Shown here in pieces: positions 1 to 14,266 of a stretch of DNA of 64,000 nucleotides. The position numbers were made by a program, and so were the translations under genes. Source of the stretch: Mastacembelus armatus (lineage: Eukaryota; Chordata; Actinopteri; Synbranchiformes; Mastacembelidae). The first letter of the stretch is position 1. Every line of letters starts with the position of its first letter. The DNA lies in assembly GCF_900324485.2 (NCBI RefSeq), contig NC_046640.1, forward strand, positions 9,207,857 to 9,271,856, read 5' to 3'. The notes beneath the pieces were generated by a model. It had not been told where the DNA came from, did not search any database, and saw only the letters and a program-made list of their open reading frames with translations.

Positions 1-147
1 TCTCAGAAATGGCACACCAGACATCAACATCAGACATCATCTTTAAGCTCACAAGTAAGCTGAAGACATAAAACTTTACTTCATCCTATAACGTTAGGTA
101 ACTGAATTTTTACCATTTTTAACTTCATATTCAGATCTGTTTCTCAC

Positions 148-3100
148 CTGCTGATTAATGGCAGAGACAGCGCACAGTTCACCTTGTCTGACTCGGAGCC
201 TGAGAGCATCACATGGGCAAGAACCCCAGAACCAAATCCAGTCTCACATTGGACACGTAGATTATTGAGAAGTGCAATACCTACAAAGTCAGGTCACAAT
301 TATAAACTGCTCCTGTAAACATTTAAAATATGAGATAATATGTTCAAAAAGTTAAAAATTATTATACTTATCATAGGTATGGATGGGTGTGTCTGCCCCA
401 TAGTGACCTTATTTTTATAGTAGTATTGACCATGTGTGACCAATCCACAATAAATACACTTTGTCAATATAATCTCAGTATAAAAGTCATCATTTCCACT
501 AACAGTCATGGCAATCTGCTCACATTTAGTTTTAAGTGGAAGCATCTTGTTGCTGAGCTGCTGAGCCAAGCCTCCTCTGTGTTCTACACGTCATTTAATG
601 TTCGTGCACATACTGAGCATATTGAAATCTTTCACTTTTTGCATCTTACCAAGTTGTTTAACTTTGTCTTTCACTCTGTCCGTCTGTCTCGCTTTGCCCT
701 CGATCCCTCCCCCACTCTGGCAGAGAAGGTGATGAATCAATGCCACGGTGCCACTTCGGACAAGCGCCTGCAAACAGTTTGGGTTGCAGCTCAGCCTGCA
801 AAGCAGACGGAAGCACCTGCTGCTGGGGTCCTGGTGCTGCGTGAGGTAGTAGAGCAGGCCGGACATGATGCCTGAGTTGACTAGAGCGGCACTTGGGTCG
901 GAGGCGTGAGAGAACCGCGACAGCAGCAGCAGGATGGGAGACTCTGCCGTCCAGGGTTCAGGGTGGTAAGGGTGGTGGTAGGCCACTGGGCGGGGAAGAG
1001 AGGGAGGGGTGTCAATGGTGAACTTAGTCAAACAAGCTGCCGAGTGAGTCCTCTGCCTCTTTTTGTGAGGGGATGAGAACTTTGACGGAGAAACTGGTGT
1101 TTGAACCATTTTAGTGGGAGGCAGGATAGTGGAAGAACTGGGTTGGGTTTGGGGTGGGAGTGCACTGCACGGCGGAGGACTAAAGGGATTAGTGATTTTC
1201 AGTGAAGATGACAGTGGGGGCTGAGCTGCTTTTTTGTAAGCAGGAGAGGCAGTAGGGTTGGATGAGGAAGAGGTTTTAAGACAGGCATGAGAATCAGGGT
1301 TTGGGGATGAGGTTTGAGGGGATGAAGACGTTGGGATCTGAAGACCCCCCCATTCCCCGTCAAGACCGGAGGAATCCAGCAGGTCCCCTTCAGAAGAGAT
1401 CAATCCCTCAGACACCAACCAGGACCTGGAGAGCGAAAGGGGAAGCAATAAAGATGTATAACAATAGAGAATAGTAGAATACTTAAAAGATACCGAGAAA
1501 ATACATCTTCATACCTGAGACTTAGGAAGCTTGATGAACATAGACTTTGCTCCCTTCCAGCTTCCTCCTTCTTGTAGCCCTCAGGAGGAGGGATGTCAAA
1601 GGAATCAAAACATGCTGAGGGCAGGAGTTCAGTAGGAGACGCGCTGGAAGAGAGGCTCACATCCATCTTCTCAGCCAACTGTTCCTCTCCTCTGGTGAGC
1701 TCGACCAGTCGCGCAACAAGCAAGGGGACCAGCCCTAAGTCTTGCAACTGCTCCATGGCAGACTCATCAAAAACAAAGTCCACACAGGCCAGGATGGCTA
1801 GCCGGGAAAGGGGATGAGCCTGATGTGCTGACAAAAAGCCAATAAGCACCTCCAGTCCTCCGCTCTCCTTCACCTTGGCCCGATTAACTGCTTCCTTGCA
1901 GCACAAGCACAGAGCCTTCAAGAAGACTCCAGACTTCAGTGGGTCTCTCTTCACTTCTTCTGTGAACTTCTGAATAACACCCAGTGACCCCACCAGCGGA
2001 CGCAAGCAGCCCTGGGTGCACATGTTGGCCAGAGTTTTAAGAGCAAGCTCCTCGAACAGTTTACCAGACTCCCCTGACGCCATGACACCAAGATGAGTTA
2101 GAACCCCTGAGCGGGACACCTCCCTGACACATTCTAGACCACAACCGCGGGTCAGCTCATGGAGGGTCCTGAGTGCTGCCCGCCTCAAGCCCTGGGGATA
2201 TTCTGCAGCGATGAGAGGGGCGAGAGCAGACAGGGTCCCTTGGGTGAGCAGTGACGAGCGGTTAGCTGGTGTGTCGGAGAGGTAGAGGAGAGCCCGAGCA
2301 GCCGACTGAGCACACTCCAGTTTAGGACAGGAATCTTTGGGTGGAGCCGCAGTGGGGGACGATGGGGCAGAGGAAACAGACACACACAGGAGGAGAAGAG
2401 GAACACCACCTGCATGAAAAATAGAGAATGTTTTATAATATAATGAACATTAATTTGGTCATGTGAATACAGGTTTCCAGTTATAGGCATGTTTGATTTC
2501 CAGATATATTCAATTCACTATAATCCATGACAATTAAAATCAAATCAGCAAAAATGTTCCATTTTAAAAGTTTCAGATACAGTTTCTGTTGAACAATTAA
2601 TCAATTATTTGATAAGTGGTGCAGCTGAAAGGATACGTCTGTTTCTCTGCAGGACTCTGGCCTCAATATAACACCCTTATAATAAGTCAGAGAATGAGAA
2701 CAATACAAATATCATTTTCCTAAATAATGTCCTCTAGTGGCGACTCACATTCTTTTAAAAAGTCAGTTCATTTAGCATTGCAATGCCAAAATCTACGACT
2801 GCTTCAGACTGTGGATCTGATAATTCCACAACTAATGAACCAATTAAAAAAGAAACAGTAACTCAGTAGGTGATCTTGTCGTGCATTATACATACACGTT
2901 TAAACTTGCACAATCATATTGTAAATCTCAAAACATGAAGATTGAAATGCATGTCCCACTGCACATATGTTCTGTAAAAACCTAAATCACACCTCACCAT
3001 TAGTCCGTACATGCTTATTCCTTCCAACTAACAGGTAATCAATACCTGTTACTACTATTCTGCTCCTACTGCAAAACATTTTTAAAATTAACATTTAAAT

Positions 3101-3884
3101 GCTGAACTGTCAGCGAAAAATAACGTAGTGAGGGACACTAACATTTCAGACTTACCAGCAGAGTGAATAAGTGCTGAGCTTTCTGGATCCATGGCCAAGT
3201 TCCCCAAAGCCCTTGCTGCTCGATTCTGGACGGTCTCCAGGGCTACATTTCTCTTCAGGATCTCCACTGAGACCAGGACAGTGAGATTTCAGCAATTAAT
3301 TGTGAACATACATACAGTATATTAAATATTCTAATAAAAACCATGTTCAAAAATTAATCATTTTAAGACAAAAACTCCACATAAGCATGTAAATCACCAC
3401 CTACCTACAATAGTTATTCCATCAAGCTTGCGAACCTGCAGTGAAAAACATTTAACTGTGAGCAGTTTTAATGGTTGATTTCATAAATACCTCAACACTT
3501 TCTTGGTTACTTCTTATATCTCACCTCTATACGTGTCTCCAGCTCAGTGCAGCAGTTGGCCAGGATACTCAGAGCCAGGTCCAGTGTTTTCCTGGAGCAC
3601 TCTGAGTGTTTAAGTAAGTCCAGCAGGGGCCGAAGACCTCCCTGGGTTCTGAACCTGGCAATGCCAGCCTTGTCACCCTTGATGTGTTGTGTGCGTATGG
3701 CAACCAGAGCACGCCACTGAGAGACTCTGGACCTCTTGTCCATGTCAGCCTTACCATTCCCCTGGTGGTCAGCCCCTGATCCGGGTCTGCAGAGGTGAGC
3801 CAGGCACCAGGTCAAAGAAGACTCTGGTGATGATGGGTGCCCCTCCCTGGAGGGTGCTCGAGATTGCAAAGGTGATGCAGCCAT
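148..3884 (-). CDS. armc5: Armadillo repeat-containing protein 5 (3' part off window)
   Basis: ARMC5 is known as a substrate adaptor of a CUL3 ubiquitin ligase acting on RNA polymerase II; human mutations cause adrenal hyperplasia. Coding exons read here: 3525-3884, 3405-3435, 3156-3266, 1515-2409, 650-1425 and 148-280; all join in phase and give about 768 residues. The start at 3884 opens MAASPLQSRAP. The stretch GGLRPLLDLL followed by RKTLDLALSILANCC is the diagnostic start of the armadillo array. Later matches to the human protein are ALCLCCKEAVNRA, LGLVPLL, SWLVSEG, LLLLSRFSHA and LRLLCRLSCNP. The last readable exon (GIALLNNLRV, FGSGVLAHVMLSGS) corresponds to the region before the BTB domain, so the BTB exon should lie beyond position 1. 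Human ARMC5 is 935 residues. The family call is firm; exact borders are by eye. Confidence 0.93.
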
Positions 3885-4793
3885 GCTCTCTGTGATAGGC
3901 AGGTAATCACTTATAATGTCCTCCTCTCAGTTTGGACAGATATTACAGACAACAGTGCGCATCACTGGAGGCTTGCAGCGACATACTGAGGAATTCAACA
4001 TGTTCTTTCACTGCAAACTGTTAGTCGATCTGCTCAAACTGTGCGTTCATTCATATCTTCGTCAAAGTTTCCGCAAAAAACAAGTCTCCCGCGGTCAGAA
4101 AACTACAGATACCAGCATGAAAAACGAAAGTCGTATCACCTGACACCGCAGTCGCTGACGGGAGATGGAGTTCCAACAGCTTCGGTCCACTCCCTAAAAA
4201 CAGGCCTACATCGTGAGGAAGGCCGAACAGGCGTTATTCTACGTGATGAACTTGTATTTGTTCAATGTAACATATTGTTGCACATCAAATGACGAACTAA
4301 AGCTCTATTTCATCAATGTTTTGTTACCACTGGCCGAATAATTTTTGTGAAACAAAATGCAATCGCCTGTGTTAGCCGCTAACGCCATCTTTAGCCAAAC
4401 AACAAAACAGGGGCGGCAGAGGCAGGGAGCAGGGAGCGAAGAGGTGGGTCAGTTAGATATACGCTGGGACTTGTAGTTCAAACCTCGCCGACTTTCATCT
4501 GCCGCGGTGCATTTCCGCTCTTAAACAAACTACATTCCCAGTGACAGTGAAAATCGGCAGCTCGCGGTGCAAGCGTTGTAGAGTTTAGGGATTGTAGTTT
4601 TGTTGATAAGACTTCACTACTCAGAAGTCCATTTGGATCAACCGAAACGGACTACACTTCCCGAGCTGCCAAGTGACGTTGTTATAGTCATCGTTTTACT
4701 CGATGCATCGGTTCCTCCGAGTTGTTAAATTCCACGATAGATACAGCGCTAATATATGAACAGCTTAGACTGAAATGATTGGTATTTAACAGC
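3885..4793. promoter_or_regulatory. Divergent promoter with four ZNF143/THAP11-type motifs
   Basis: This gap separates two divergent genes: armc5 to the left and the Myb/SANT-like gene to the right. It holds four copies of the ACTACA-nn-TCCC motif: 4463-4478 (minus, ACTACAAGTCCCAGC), 4528-4545 (plus, ACTACATTCCCAG, one base shorter), 4586-4600 (minus, ACTACAATCCC) and 4650-4670 (plus, ACTACACTTCCCGAG). This is the known binding element of ZNF143 and THAP11 (Ronin) with HCF1, common at housekeeping bidirectional promoters. The motifs alternate in strand and fall in about 210 bases. No TATA box stands out. Transcription starts cannot be placed from sequence alone. Confidence 0.65.
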
Positions 4794-5786
4794 ATGGAGG
4801 TGATCGAGACAATTGTGATACAAAGTACTGAAGTGGAAGGGAAGGAAGCTGTCGTGTCCAGCGTGGACGCCGATAAAACCAAAGCAGGTTGGTACTTGCA
4901 GCTTGAAGTAAACAGGTTTCATCCAGTCATCGCGTGATGCGAGGAGGGTCTGATGAGTGCGCAGTACCTGCCTACTGCGGTTCATTATAGCTGCTCATAA
5001 ACTGTGGTTCAGACGGTGCTACTGCCATGAATCAGAATTACAAATCACCTGGTGATCTCTGATGTCAAAGAGGTGTCCCTGTGTGTCTTAAATAGAATAA
5101 TAAAAAAAAAAGAAACATGTTCAATGCAGGGTCATCAAAATATCAGCCAATGACACGGTCCACCTTTGTTTTTCTCTCTAGAATTTATTTGGACACTGCA
5201 GGCCACGTGGCACCTTGTCAACACCAGACTTGAAATGGATCAGGCTTTTGATCAGCCTGTGTGCAAGAAAAAGAAACTTTGGGAGATGGTGGCAGAGAAG
5301 ATGAATGGCAAACTGAGGGAGTCAGAGGTTACAGACGTCACTGTGAAGGCATATGAATGTGACCTGAAGTGGAGAAACATGCTGGCCACATACAGGAAGA
5401 ACGCAGAGCGAGCCAAGAGACTGGGGGCGGCCAGTGTCCACTGGGAGTTCTTCAAGGCCATGCACGAGGTCCTGGGCAAGAGCAGGGAGGAGATCGAAGC
5501 CCAGCGCAGGGCCAAGCTCAGTGGGACCAGAGTGGGGAAGGCCATAGCCAGCAAGAGGTTCACTCCCATCCTCCCCACGCCTCCAGTCACACCCGCGCCA
5601 TGCCCTGCCCGGCCTCCTCAGGACATCCTCCAGCTGTACATGGAGCTGCAAGAGAGGAAGATGAACATGTGGGCCCAGCAGAAAGCCTTGGAGGAGAGGA
5701 AGATCGAGGCCATCAACAACCTGGCCCAGGCCATCTCCAGTCTGGCACAGAAGAACAGCACACAGACGACGAAGGATGGACGTTAG
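4794..5786 (+). CDS. Myb/SANT-like (trihelix/MADF-type) DNA-binding protein
   Basis: There are two coding exons, 4794-4887 and 5182-5786, joined in phase 1, giving about 232 residues. The start at 4794 has a purine at -3 and G at +4. The second exon opens with FIWTLQATWHLVNTRLEMD, and KKKKLWEMVAEKMN, LKWRNMLATYRKN and HWEFFKAMHEVLG follow: the W/F-spaced three-helix pattern of Myb/SANT-like domains of the trihelix, MADF and NAIF1 type (about residues 33-125). A proline-rich linker and a charged C-terminal helix (LYMELQERKMNMWAQQKALEE) follow, as in proteins that bind DNA as dimers. The 5' end shares a promoter with armc5, and the 3' end faces the Harbinger transposase-like gene. In PIF/Harbinger transposons a Myb-like protein partners the transposase, and the host pair NAIF1-HARBI1 repeats this, so these two may work together (inference). 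The gene name was not recognised. Confidence 0.85.
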
Positions 5787-6667
5787 ATTGGAACATCTAA
5801 CAAACATCTTATCAAAACATTTATGTTTCCGCATGAGGAAACTGTCGAGTATGTTTATAGTATGTATCCTCAGAATGAGCACATTTCTGGTGCTACGTGT
5901 TATAGAATAGGCTGATCAGTCACAACTCTGTAGAGCTGAAGGTAGCAGTTCAGAAAACAAAAGCAGACATTAACTTACCCAGGGCAGCTCTTGCTTATAT
6001 AGCAAACAGTTTTGGGTTGTGGATTATAGATTTATTTATTTTTATACCAGAACAGAAAAGTAAAAAATGGTTGTTTGAGGGAAAATCCGACTCATTTTCA
6101 ACAAAAATATCACAAACAAAAAAGATTAATGTGGGTTCCTACTATCACTGTTTTAGTTATTGGTATTAACTTATGCAATAGTAGGACTTTTTTTTTTTTT
6201 TTATACAATTGCCCCATAAATTAAAGTATGAATGACACAATCATTGTTCAAGACGTCATAGAATAAAACTTCGCAATTTTCTGTGAAGATAACACAGTTG
6301 TTTATACTGATAATTACTTTTAAACAGTATTAATAATGGTATCCATAGGCATGCTAGTACTATGCTGTATTAATACAGAATCTTTACTAAATGGTATGAA
6401 CATAATTTGTTATATGTTCTACTAAACAGCTCTACAATAAATACAAGCAGCTTTCTTTGTTTAGCTTTATTTGTTTTATTTTGAAAGCTTTACCAGAAGT
6501 ATTGGTACACGAGTAAATTTAGAATAATCAGTTTTCACTGCTCATGGTAAACTAACAGAAATGAAATAATGTTTTTGTATAGTGTAAATAAATACAAAAA
6601 AACTAGTGGTCAGTGTTGTGTGTGTGTGTACAGACTTGGCAGATTTTGTTAAATCTTACAAAACTGT
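5787..6667. other. Convergent 3' UTRs of the Myb/SANT-like and transposase-like genes
   Basis: AT-rich noncoding sequence lies between two stop codons that face each other. On the plus strand, AATAAA signals at 6262-6267 and 6436-6441 could end the Myb/SANT-like transcript. On the minus strand, AATAAA at 6466-6471 could end the transposase-like transcript. The two 3' ends therefore nearly touch and may overlap. There is a T run near 6189-6202. No other gene is seen. Confidence 0.55.
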
Positions 6668-8571
6668 TCATTTAGGAGTCACATCATGTGAGTTTCTAAA
6701 CAACAAATCTGAGATGGCGTCACGTCTGCATACACCCTCTTCATCTACTTCCCCCTCTCCCTCTTGGATTACAGCTTCCTCTTTTTCAACTTCTCCCTGA
6801 ACCACTTGTCCCAAGTCCAAAAATACATTGTGCAACAAACAGGCAGTCAGCACGACAGCTCTGGCTCGGTCATAGTTCCCAATATCAAGATACCTGAGCC
6901 TTTGAAATCTGGTTTTCAAATTGGCAACAGCCTGATCCAGAATCTGAAAATGCTCTTCCAACGTCTTGTTAAAGAGCTCCTCTCTTAGGCTGTGACTTCT
7001 TGTGTACGGGGTTAAAATCTGAGCAGTTAGCGGGTAGCCGGTTCTGGCCACGAGGCAGGATCCAGGAGGCATCAGTTCAGGATGCTGTTTGAGTTTGTCT
7101 CTCAGAGCGCTGCCTCTGTGTACGTCTGATCCTTTGCTGATTCTGCAGTGTAAGAAATGCCCCCTACGGTCACATACAAGCTCAAGGTTTAACCAGGAGT
7201 CAGGATGGGCCTCTTTCTTCATGCGCTTCACCTCAGCAGCTGTGCTCTCCACATCATGTTTTCCTATGGGCAGGCGGACCGGAATCCGGGTGTATCCCAA
7301 CACTCCCAAGACCTGGGGAATATTTTGGTTTCTCTTCTCCTCCTTCTCTAGACTGGTAAGGGGGAAAAGGGCCTCTACAGCCTCTCTGCCTGGAGAACAG
7401 ATAGAAAGCACCCCCACCATTGTCATTTTCAACCCTGTTTAGCACTCGGATCATAAACACCATTGCACTGATCATCTGACAAATCTCCCACAAACAACGC
7501 TGCATTCAACCCACCGACTGGCCATCTGATCTGCTTCTCCTCCAGCATGTTGATGCGCTCACAGAAAGAAAAGAAGATCCTGTGGATGTTTCCTTTCTCC
7601 AGGTGGAAGCGGCGGGACACAGAGCGGTAGCTGACTCGCTCAGAGAGCAAGGTGAGGGACAGCAGGACGGTGTGAGACAGTGATAAGCGAGCGCGTCCAG
7701 CCATTCGAGCCCTGGATTTAGAGCTCTGAAGCAGGTCTGTGATGTACTGATGAGACATTAAAAAAAAAAAAAAGAAAAAGAAAAAATTGTCACAGTGGCT
7801 CTCATCACTCAGCTAGTAGAGATTCATTTGGTACTTTATTGGAATTCATCATCCATATTTATAACCTTACAGGCAGGGATGGCACCAAAATCATATCCAC
7901 CTGCAAAAACAATGTTAGTTGTGCAGCTGTTTGTAACATTTTCTATCTATTCCTCTTTACACCTGATATGAGACGACAACCAGTTAAGTTGTTGGGATCT
8001 TCACAGTGTTAAGTTACACTCCAATGACATATCACATGGAATGCCAAGAAGTGTTTAGGAAGTATCTGATCTTATAGGTAAGGATATTGTTCTCTTGTTC
8101 TAAATGATGCTGAATGATGCTTCATCTTACAGGTCTGACAGCGGAAACTGCTCTTGCTGTTCTCTGGAAAAGCCAGATGTGTAACAATAAAGCACTGGAG
8201 TCAGAAAAGGTAGAAAATTCACAGATTTGGGCACAAACGCGGAAGTTTTACTCTGTTACCTTGACTGCTGCACCGTCCACAGTGTCCAGTCGCTCCCGGG
8301 CCCCTGACGTCGCCACCTCTGGGGGACTGGGTGTTGTGGTTCCCGTGTGTAAACCCCGGGACTCCGTGTTTGCTTGACTCTGCAGCAACTGGACGTATAT
8401 AGCAGGGGGAGGCTGAGGTTTTAGTTTTGCCAACAGGTCAGCCTCCAGGATCTCTTCCACCGCCTGGTCCAGCCGCTGCTCCAGCTCGCCGGAGGACAGA
8501 GGCTGCCACTCCCGCTCCACTATGTCCAGCACGGCTCTGCCCGCCGACAACACACACTCACTGACGTCCAT
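6668..8571 (-). CDS. PIF/Harbinger transposase-derived protein (HARBI1-like), catalytic acids lost
   Basis: Three coding exons, 8260-8571, 7515-7746 and 6668-7389, join in phase to about 421 residues. Exon 1 (residues 1-104) is a leader with a helical, acidic stretch and no transposase similarity. Exon 2 carries the helix-turn-helix-like part (LSLSHTVLLSLTLLSERVSYRSVSRRF, residues shown in two known blocks of the family). Exon 3 carries the nuclease fold: VLGVLGYTRIPVR, WLNLELVCDRRGHFL, GYPLTAQILTPYTR, LKTRFQRLRYLDI and VVLTACLLHNVFL, in HARBI1 order. The positions expected to be catalytic Asp or Glu are changed: G213 in GVLGYTRI (family GAIDGTHI), R297 in ARTGYP (family GDSGYP), and D333 in ILDQAV (family VVERAF). 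The protein should not cut DNA. Host introns, an open frame and no visible terminal repeats point to a domesticated gene. It lies tail to tail with the Myb/SANT-like gene. Confidence 0.87.
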
Positions 8572-10113
8572 TTACACCGAGGACGGACATCCCACAGTGT
8601 AAAGACTGAAGCATGCCGTGTGTGGCAGCGCGGCTGTCGTAGCGGTATGCTAACCGGCTACCGTATGCTGCATTCAAGTGCTGTCGTAAAGTTCAACGAC
8701 CCGTGAGAAGTTCAGGCACCGCGAGCTGATTAGTAAAGTCGGCCCTGTCATTGTTATGTGCTCTTTAGCAAAGTTAAAACACGTTTTATTTGTTAAAACT
8801 ATTTTACGTTACTGTAAATGCCAAATTTTAGACCTGGAACAATTAGTCAATGTAGTGGCACAAATTTATTTAACTATTCTGGTAATAAATTAAATATTGA
8901 ATTATCAAGTCTTTGGCTTTACACTCGAATGTGATGATTTGCGTTTGGTTACCAATAACACAATCCCGACTGTACTGGTTGATTGATAGTACACCCCTTC
9001 CCATACAGTACACTTCACACAGCACCACAGGAACTGCTGCTATATGGACTAACAAAATGTGCATAATGACTGCCAAAGCATTCACTGCAAAAACACTACA
9101 GCGCAGAAGTGTGAAAAACAACTGTTTTAATGTTAAATCAGTTACAAGTGCAACTCAGATCATGTTCCACTGTTTAACAGCTTTGAAAGCAAATGCTTTC
9201 CGTTAAGGTCAACAATTTCATTTAAAACATCAGGTCAGAATACACATTCCTGTTTCAATAAGGTGATTTTTTTTTTTTACTCTAAATTGTAGTTTGGCTT
9301 TTTTAGCTTATGGAGACCCAGTGTTATATACTTTAACTTGTTGATGTTTTTATGGGCTGAAGGGTTCATCTCCGCCTCTCCCTAACTTTGAGGCAAACAC
9401 TGTATGAAGGTACTAATGGCAAATAATAAAACATAAGTTGCAGAATGAACTTATATTAAATGGACAGTGACTCTGCCCTAAACGGAGGGTCAAATATGCA
9501 GCTCCATAACCACTGGCACGATTCCATAACTCATCACACATCTGTTTACATTTCTTTTAATAAAACTTAGGTCCAATGATTTCATGAGCTACAATCAAAC
9601 ACTGAAGAGGAAAACCAGTTAGTTACCATCTCTTTTAGTAAGAAATTCATCACTAATTCACTTTTGATCACTGCTGTGCCTGTTGGTCGGTTTATTTTCA
9701 ATGTCAGATTCATGCCAGAGTTACGTGTTGTAGATACCCACAACTGAGTGCATTCAGTCTCAGTAGCTTCTGTGAAAAGCTACAGTACGAAAACGACTGT
9801 TGATAAAGTACAAAGAAATGTTCATATTAATGCCAGATCGTCTGCCAACAAGTGAATCAATTTTTAGATTCATATTGTTCAAAAGTTATTGAAATACAGA
9901 TAGTAACTTAAAAATTCACAATCTCCTACCTATTGTCTCAACACATGGAGGCCAAAGACAAAAAAACATGTTAAATCCTAGCAATAGTTTAATAAAGAAA
10001 CACACAAACATAAAAGCCTAAAAACTGCCACACTTTGTCACCTCCCATATTTAAGCCAGCAAAATAAAAAACTAGTAAGGCAGCATTAGCCTTACCCCAA
10101 ATAAAGACTAGAA
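8572..10113. other. Intergenic, no gene seen
   Basis: This stretch contains the start region of the transposase-like gene (about 8572-8700, richer in CpG) and then AT-rich sequence up to the elob 3' UTR. The small open frames at 8870-9206 have no recognisable family, no splice context and no neighbours, so they are not called. A T run lies near 9267-9278. No repeat family was recognised. Confidence 0.5.
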
Positions 10114-10119
10114 TTTATT
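10114..10119 (-). terminator. Putative elob polyadenylation signal
   Basis: AATAAA on the minus strand lies about 350 bases past the elob stop codon, the first canonical signal found there. The interval 10120-10467 is then the elob 3' UTR. Confidence 0.45.
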
Positions 10120-10467
10120 AAATACGAGGTACAACTCTTTATGTTCAGCCTTTGCAAATCCCATGGATGACTGACAGTGTCATGACAAGTCCGTCAGGTA
10201 TCTCTGAAGGGTCTTGTGTGAAATTATCAATTTATCTAGCATGCGTTCACCGATTTCAGGACAAATGAACCACTGAGAAGCACCTGCCCTCACATTTACA
10301 ACAAGGGGAATCCATGTAATTGATTTTGCCCCACTGAAGAGCTGTCGTCTGCAAGGTAAACTCACCCGCTGAGGCATCACTTCCAAAAATTCAACCCCTC
10401 CCTAACCCTGTGCGTCCTCCCTCTGACCCCCTGTGTGTCCCTCCTATTTCCGCGCCCCCACCCCCGC

Positions 10468-13044
<2,577 letters not shown>

Positions 13045-13258
13045 TTCTTGCGGTTGGTTGAACACAGGAAAAAAAAAAGACGCCTCCACTGCGCAGCGAC
13101 AAGATGACAGCAGCATCAGAGCTGCAATTTAACAACCAGCCAGCAGATGGCGGTGCTACAACTTCATTCTCCACAAACTAAACACTAGTTTGTGTTTGTC
13201 AGGCAGTTACATAGGAATACACTGTTATATATTAAATGAAACAATAAGATGGGCAGCA

Positions 13259-13340
13259 TTAACTGCATGTACTTAAGTAAAAATACAAAGACAAAACATA
13301 CATATTGTCTTTGTATTTTTACTTAAGTACATGCAGTTAA
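13259..13340. repeat. Perfect 36-bp inverted repeat (hairpin)
   Basis: Arms 13259-13294 and 13305-13340 are exact reverse complements around a 10-base loop. The arms hold ACTTAAGTA and AAATACAAAGAC. It lies between elob and the 3' end of the THAP-integrase gene, outside any exon. It could be a small palindromic element (MITE-like) or a recent inverted duplication. Confidence 0.9.
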
Positions 13341-13412
13341 AGGATGTAAATTACAGTGCAAACATTCAATACAACCTAGCAAATAAGGACTATTCGTGCA
13401 GCTGTTATAGAC

Positions 13413-14266
13413 CTTTATTCATTTTGAGCAGCAGTACAGATGTGCAGGGTTAAAATCCATTTTGAACTACAATGGACAGAGCTTAAAAACTGATTCTTCA
13501 GGCGGGCTGTCACAAGCAAAGGTTTGTTTTTGCCATGCTTATGATGGTGTCATTCAGGCTGGTCAGCAGCGACCACAACACTGTGACACAGGCCTAGGAA
13601 AGCACCTAAACACACAACTCAACAGTCACAAAATTTCAAGTAATTACCTTTTCTAGAACACTAAATAATGTTGTAAAATTCATTAAGGTATCCTTTAAAG
13701 TACTCCTTAATAAGGAGCGAAGTGTGGTATAGAATACTCTGCTGATATTGACAAAGACTCGCATTTCCGATATGTGACATACTTCATATGCTGACTGGTC
13801 ATTTGTAAGATCAGACATATTTCTAAATAAGCCTGAAGTGAAAATGAAGTCGTGGTGCTGACAACATGGTGCAACTATTGATCTTGAGTACACACTGATA
13901 ACAAAGGAATATTTATGAAGCTTAATTTGTGTACAGTAGTACATGAATACCAAAAGCCAGTAGGTTTTGCATTTTATTGACAATATCAAAAATAAAAAAC
14001 AGCACAGCCCCAAAGTGCCTGCACAGAGGCTAGAACTAACACTGATTAGCATTTGCTCAAGAAAAGCATCATGAGGCCAAGTCGCATAAATCCTACTGTA
14101 AAGCAAAATGTTATACAGTATCTATTAGGATGCTGCCCATTCTGCTGGGTTTTTTGAGCATTTTATGACATTTAATTTGATTTAATGTCAACAAATGAAT
14201 CTCCAACATCTGTCCACATCCTGGTTCCTGTGCTCCAGCACTTTTCCACGACAATCCTCGACTACC
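13413..14266 (-). other. 3' UTR region of the THAP-integrase gene
   Basis: Noncoding sequence follows the stop codon at 14267. AATAAA signals on the minus strand lie at 13973-13978 and 13413-13418. An antisense open frame covers 13636-14106 but shows no family, so it is not called. Confidence 0.4.

Noticed and set aside
1-147. Next armc5 coding exon in the first 120 bases
   Set aside because: An AG followed by an open frame exists, but its residues do not align with the expected LPxIxRKxSLW continuation, so the exon is taken to be off the window.
8870-9206. Pair of overlapping open frames on both strands (83 and 97 residues)
   Set aside because: Mutual shadows in AT-rich intergenic DNA; no family resemblance, no splice context and no promoter or poly(A) support.
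13636-14106. 156-residue open frame on the minus strand
   Set aside because: It lies in the likely 3' UTR of the THAP-integrase gene, and its Cys/Leu-rich composition matches AT-rich random translation.
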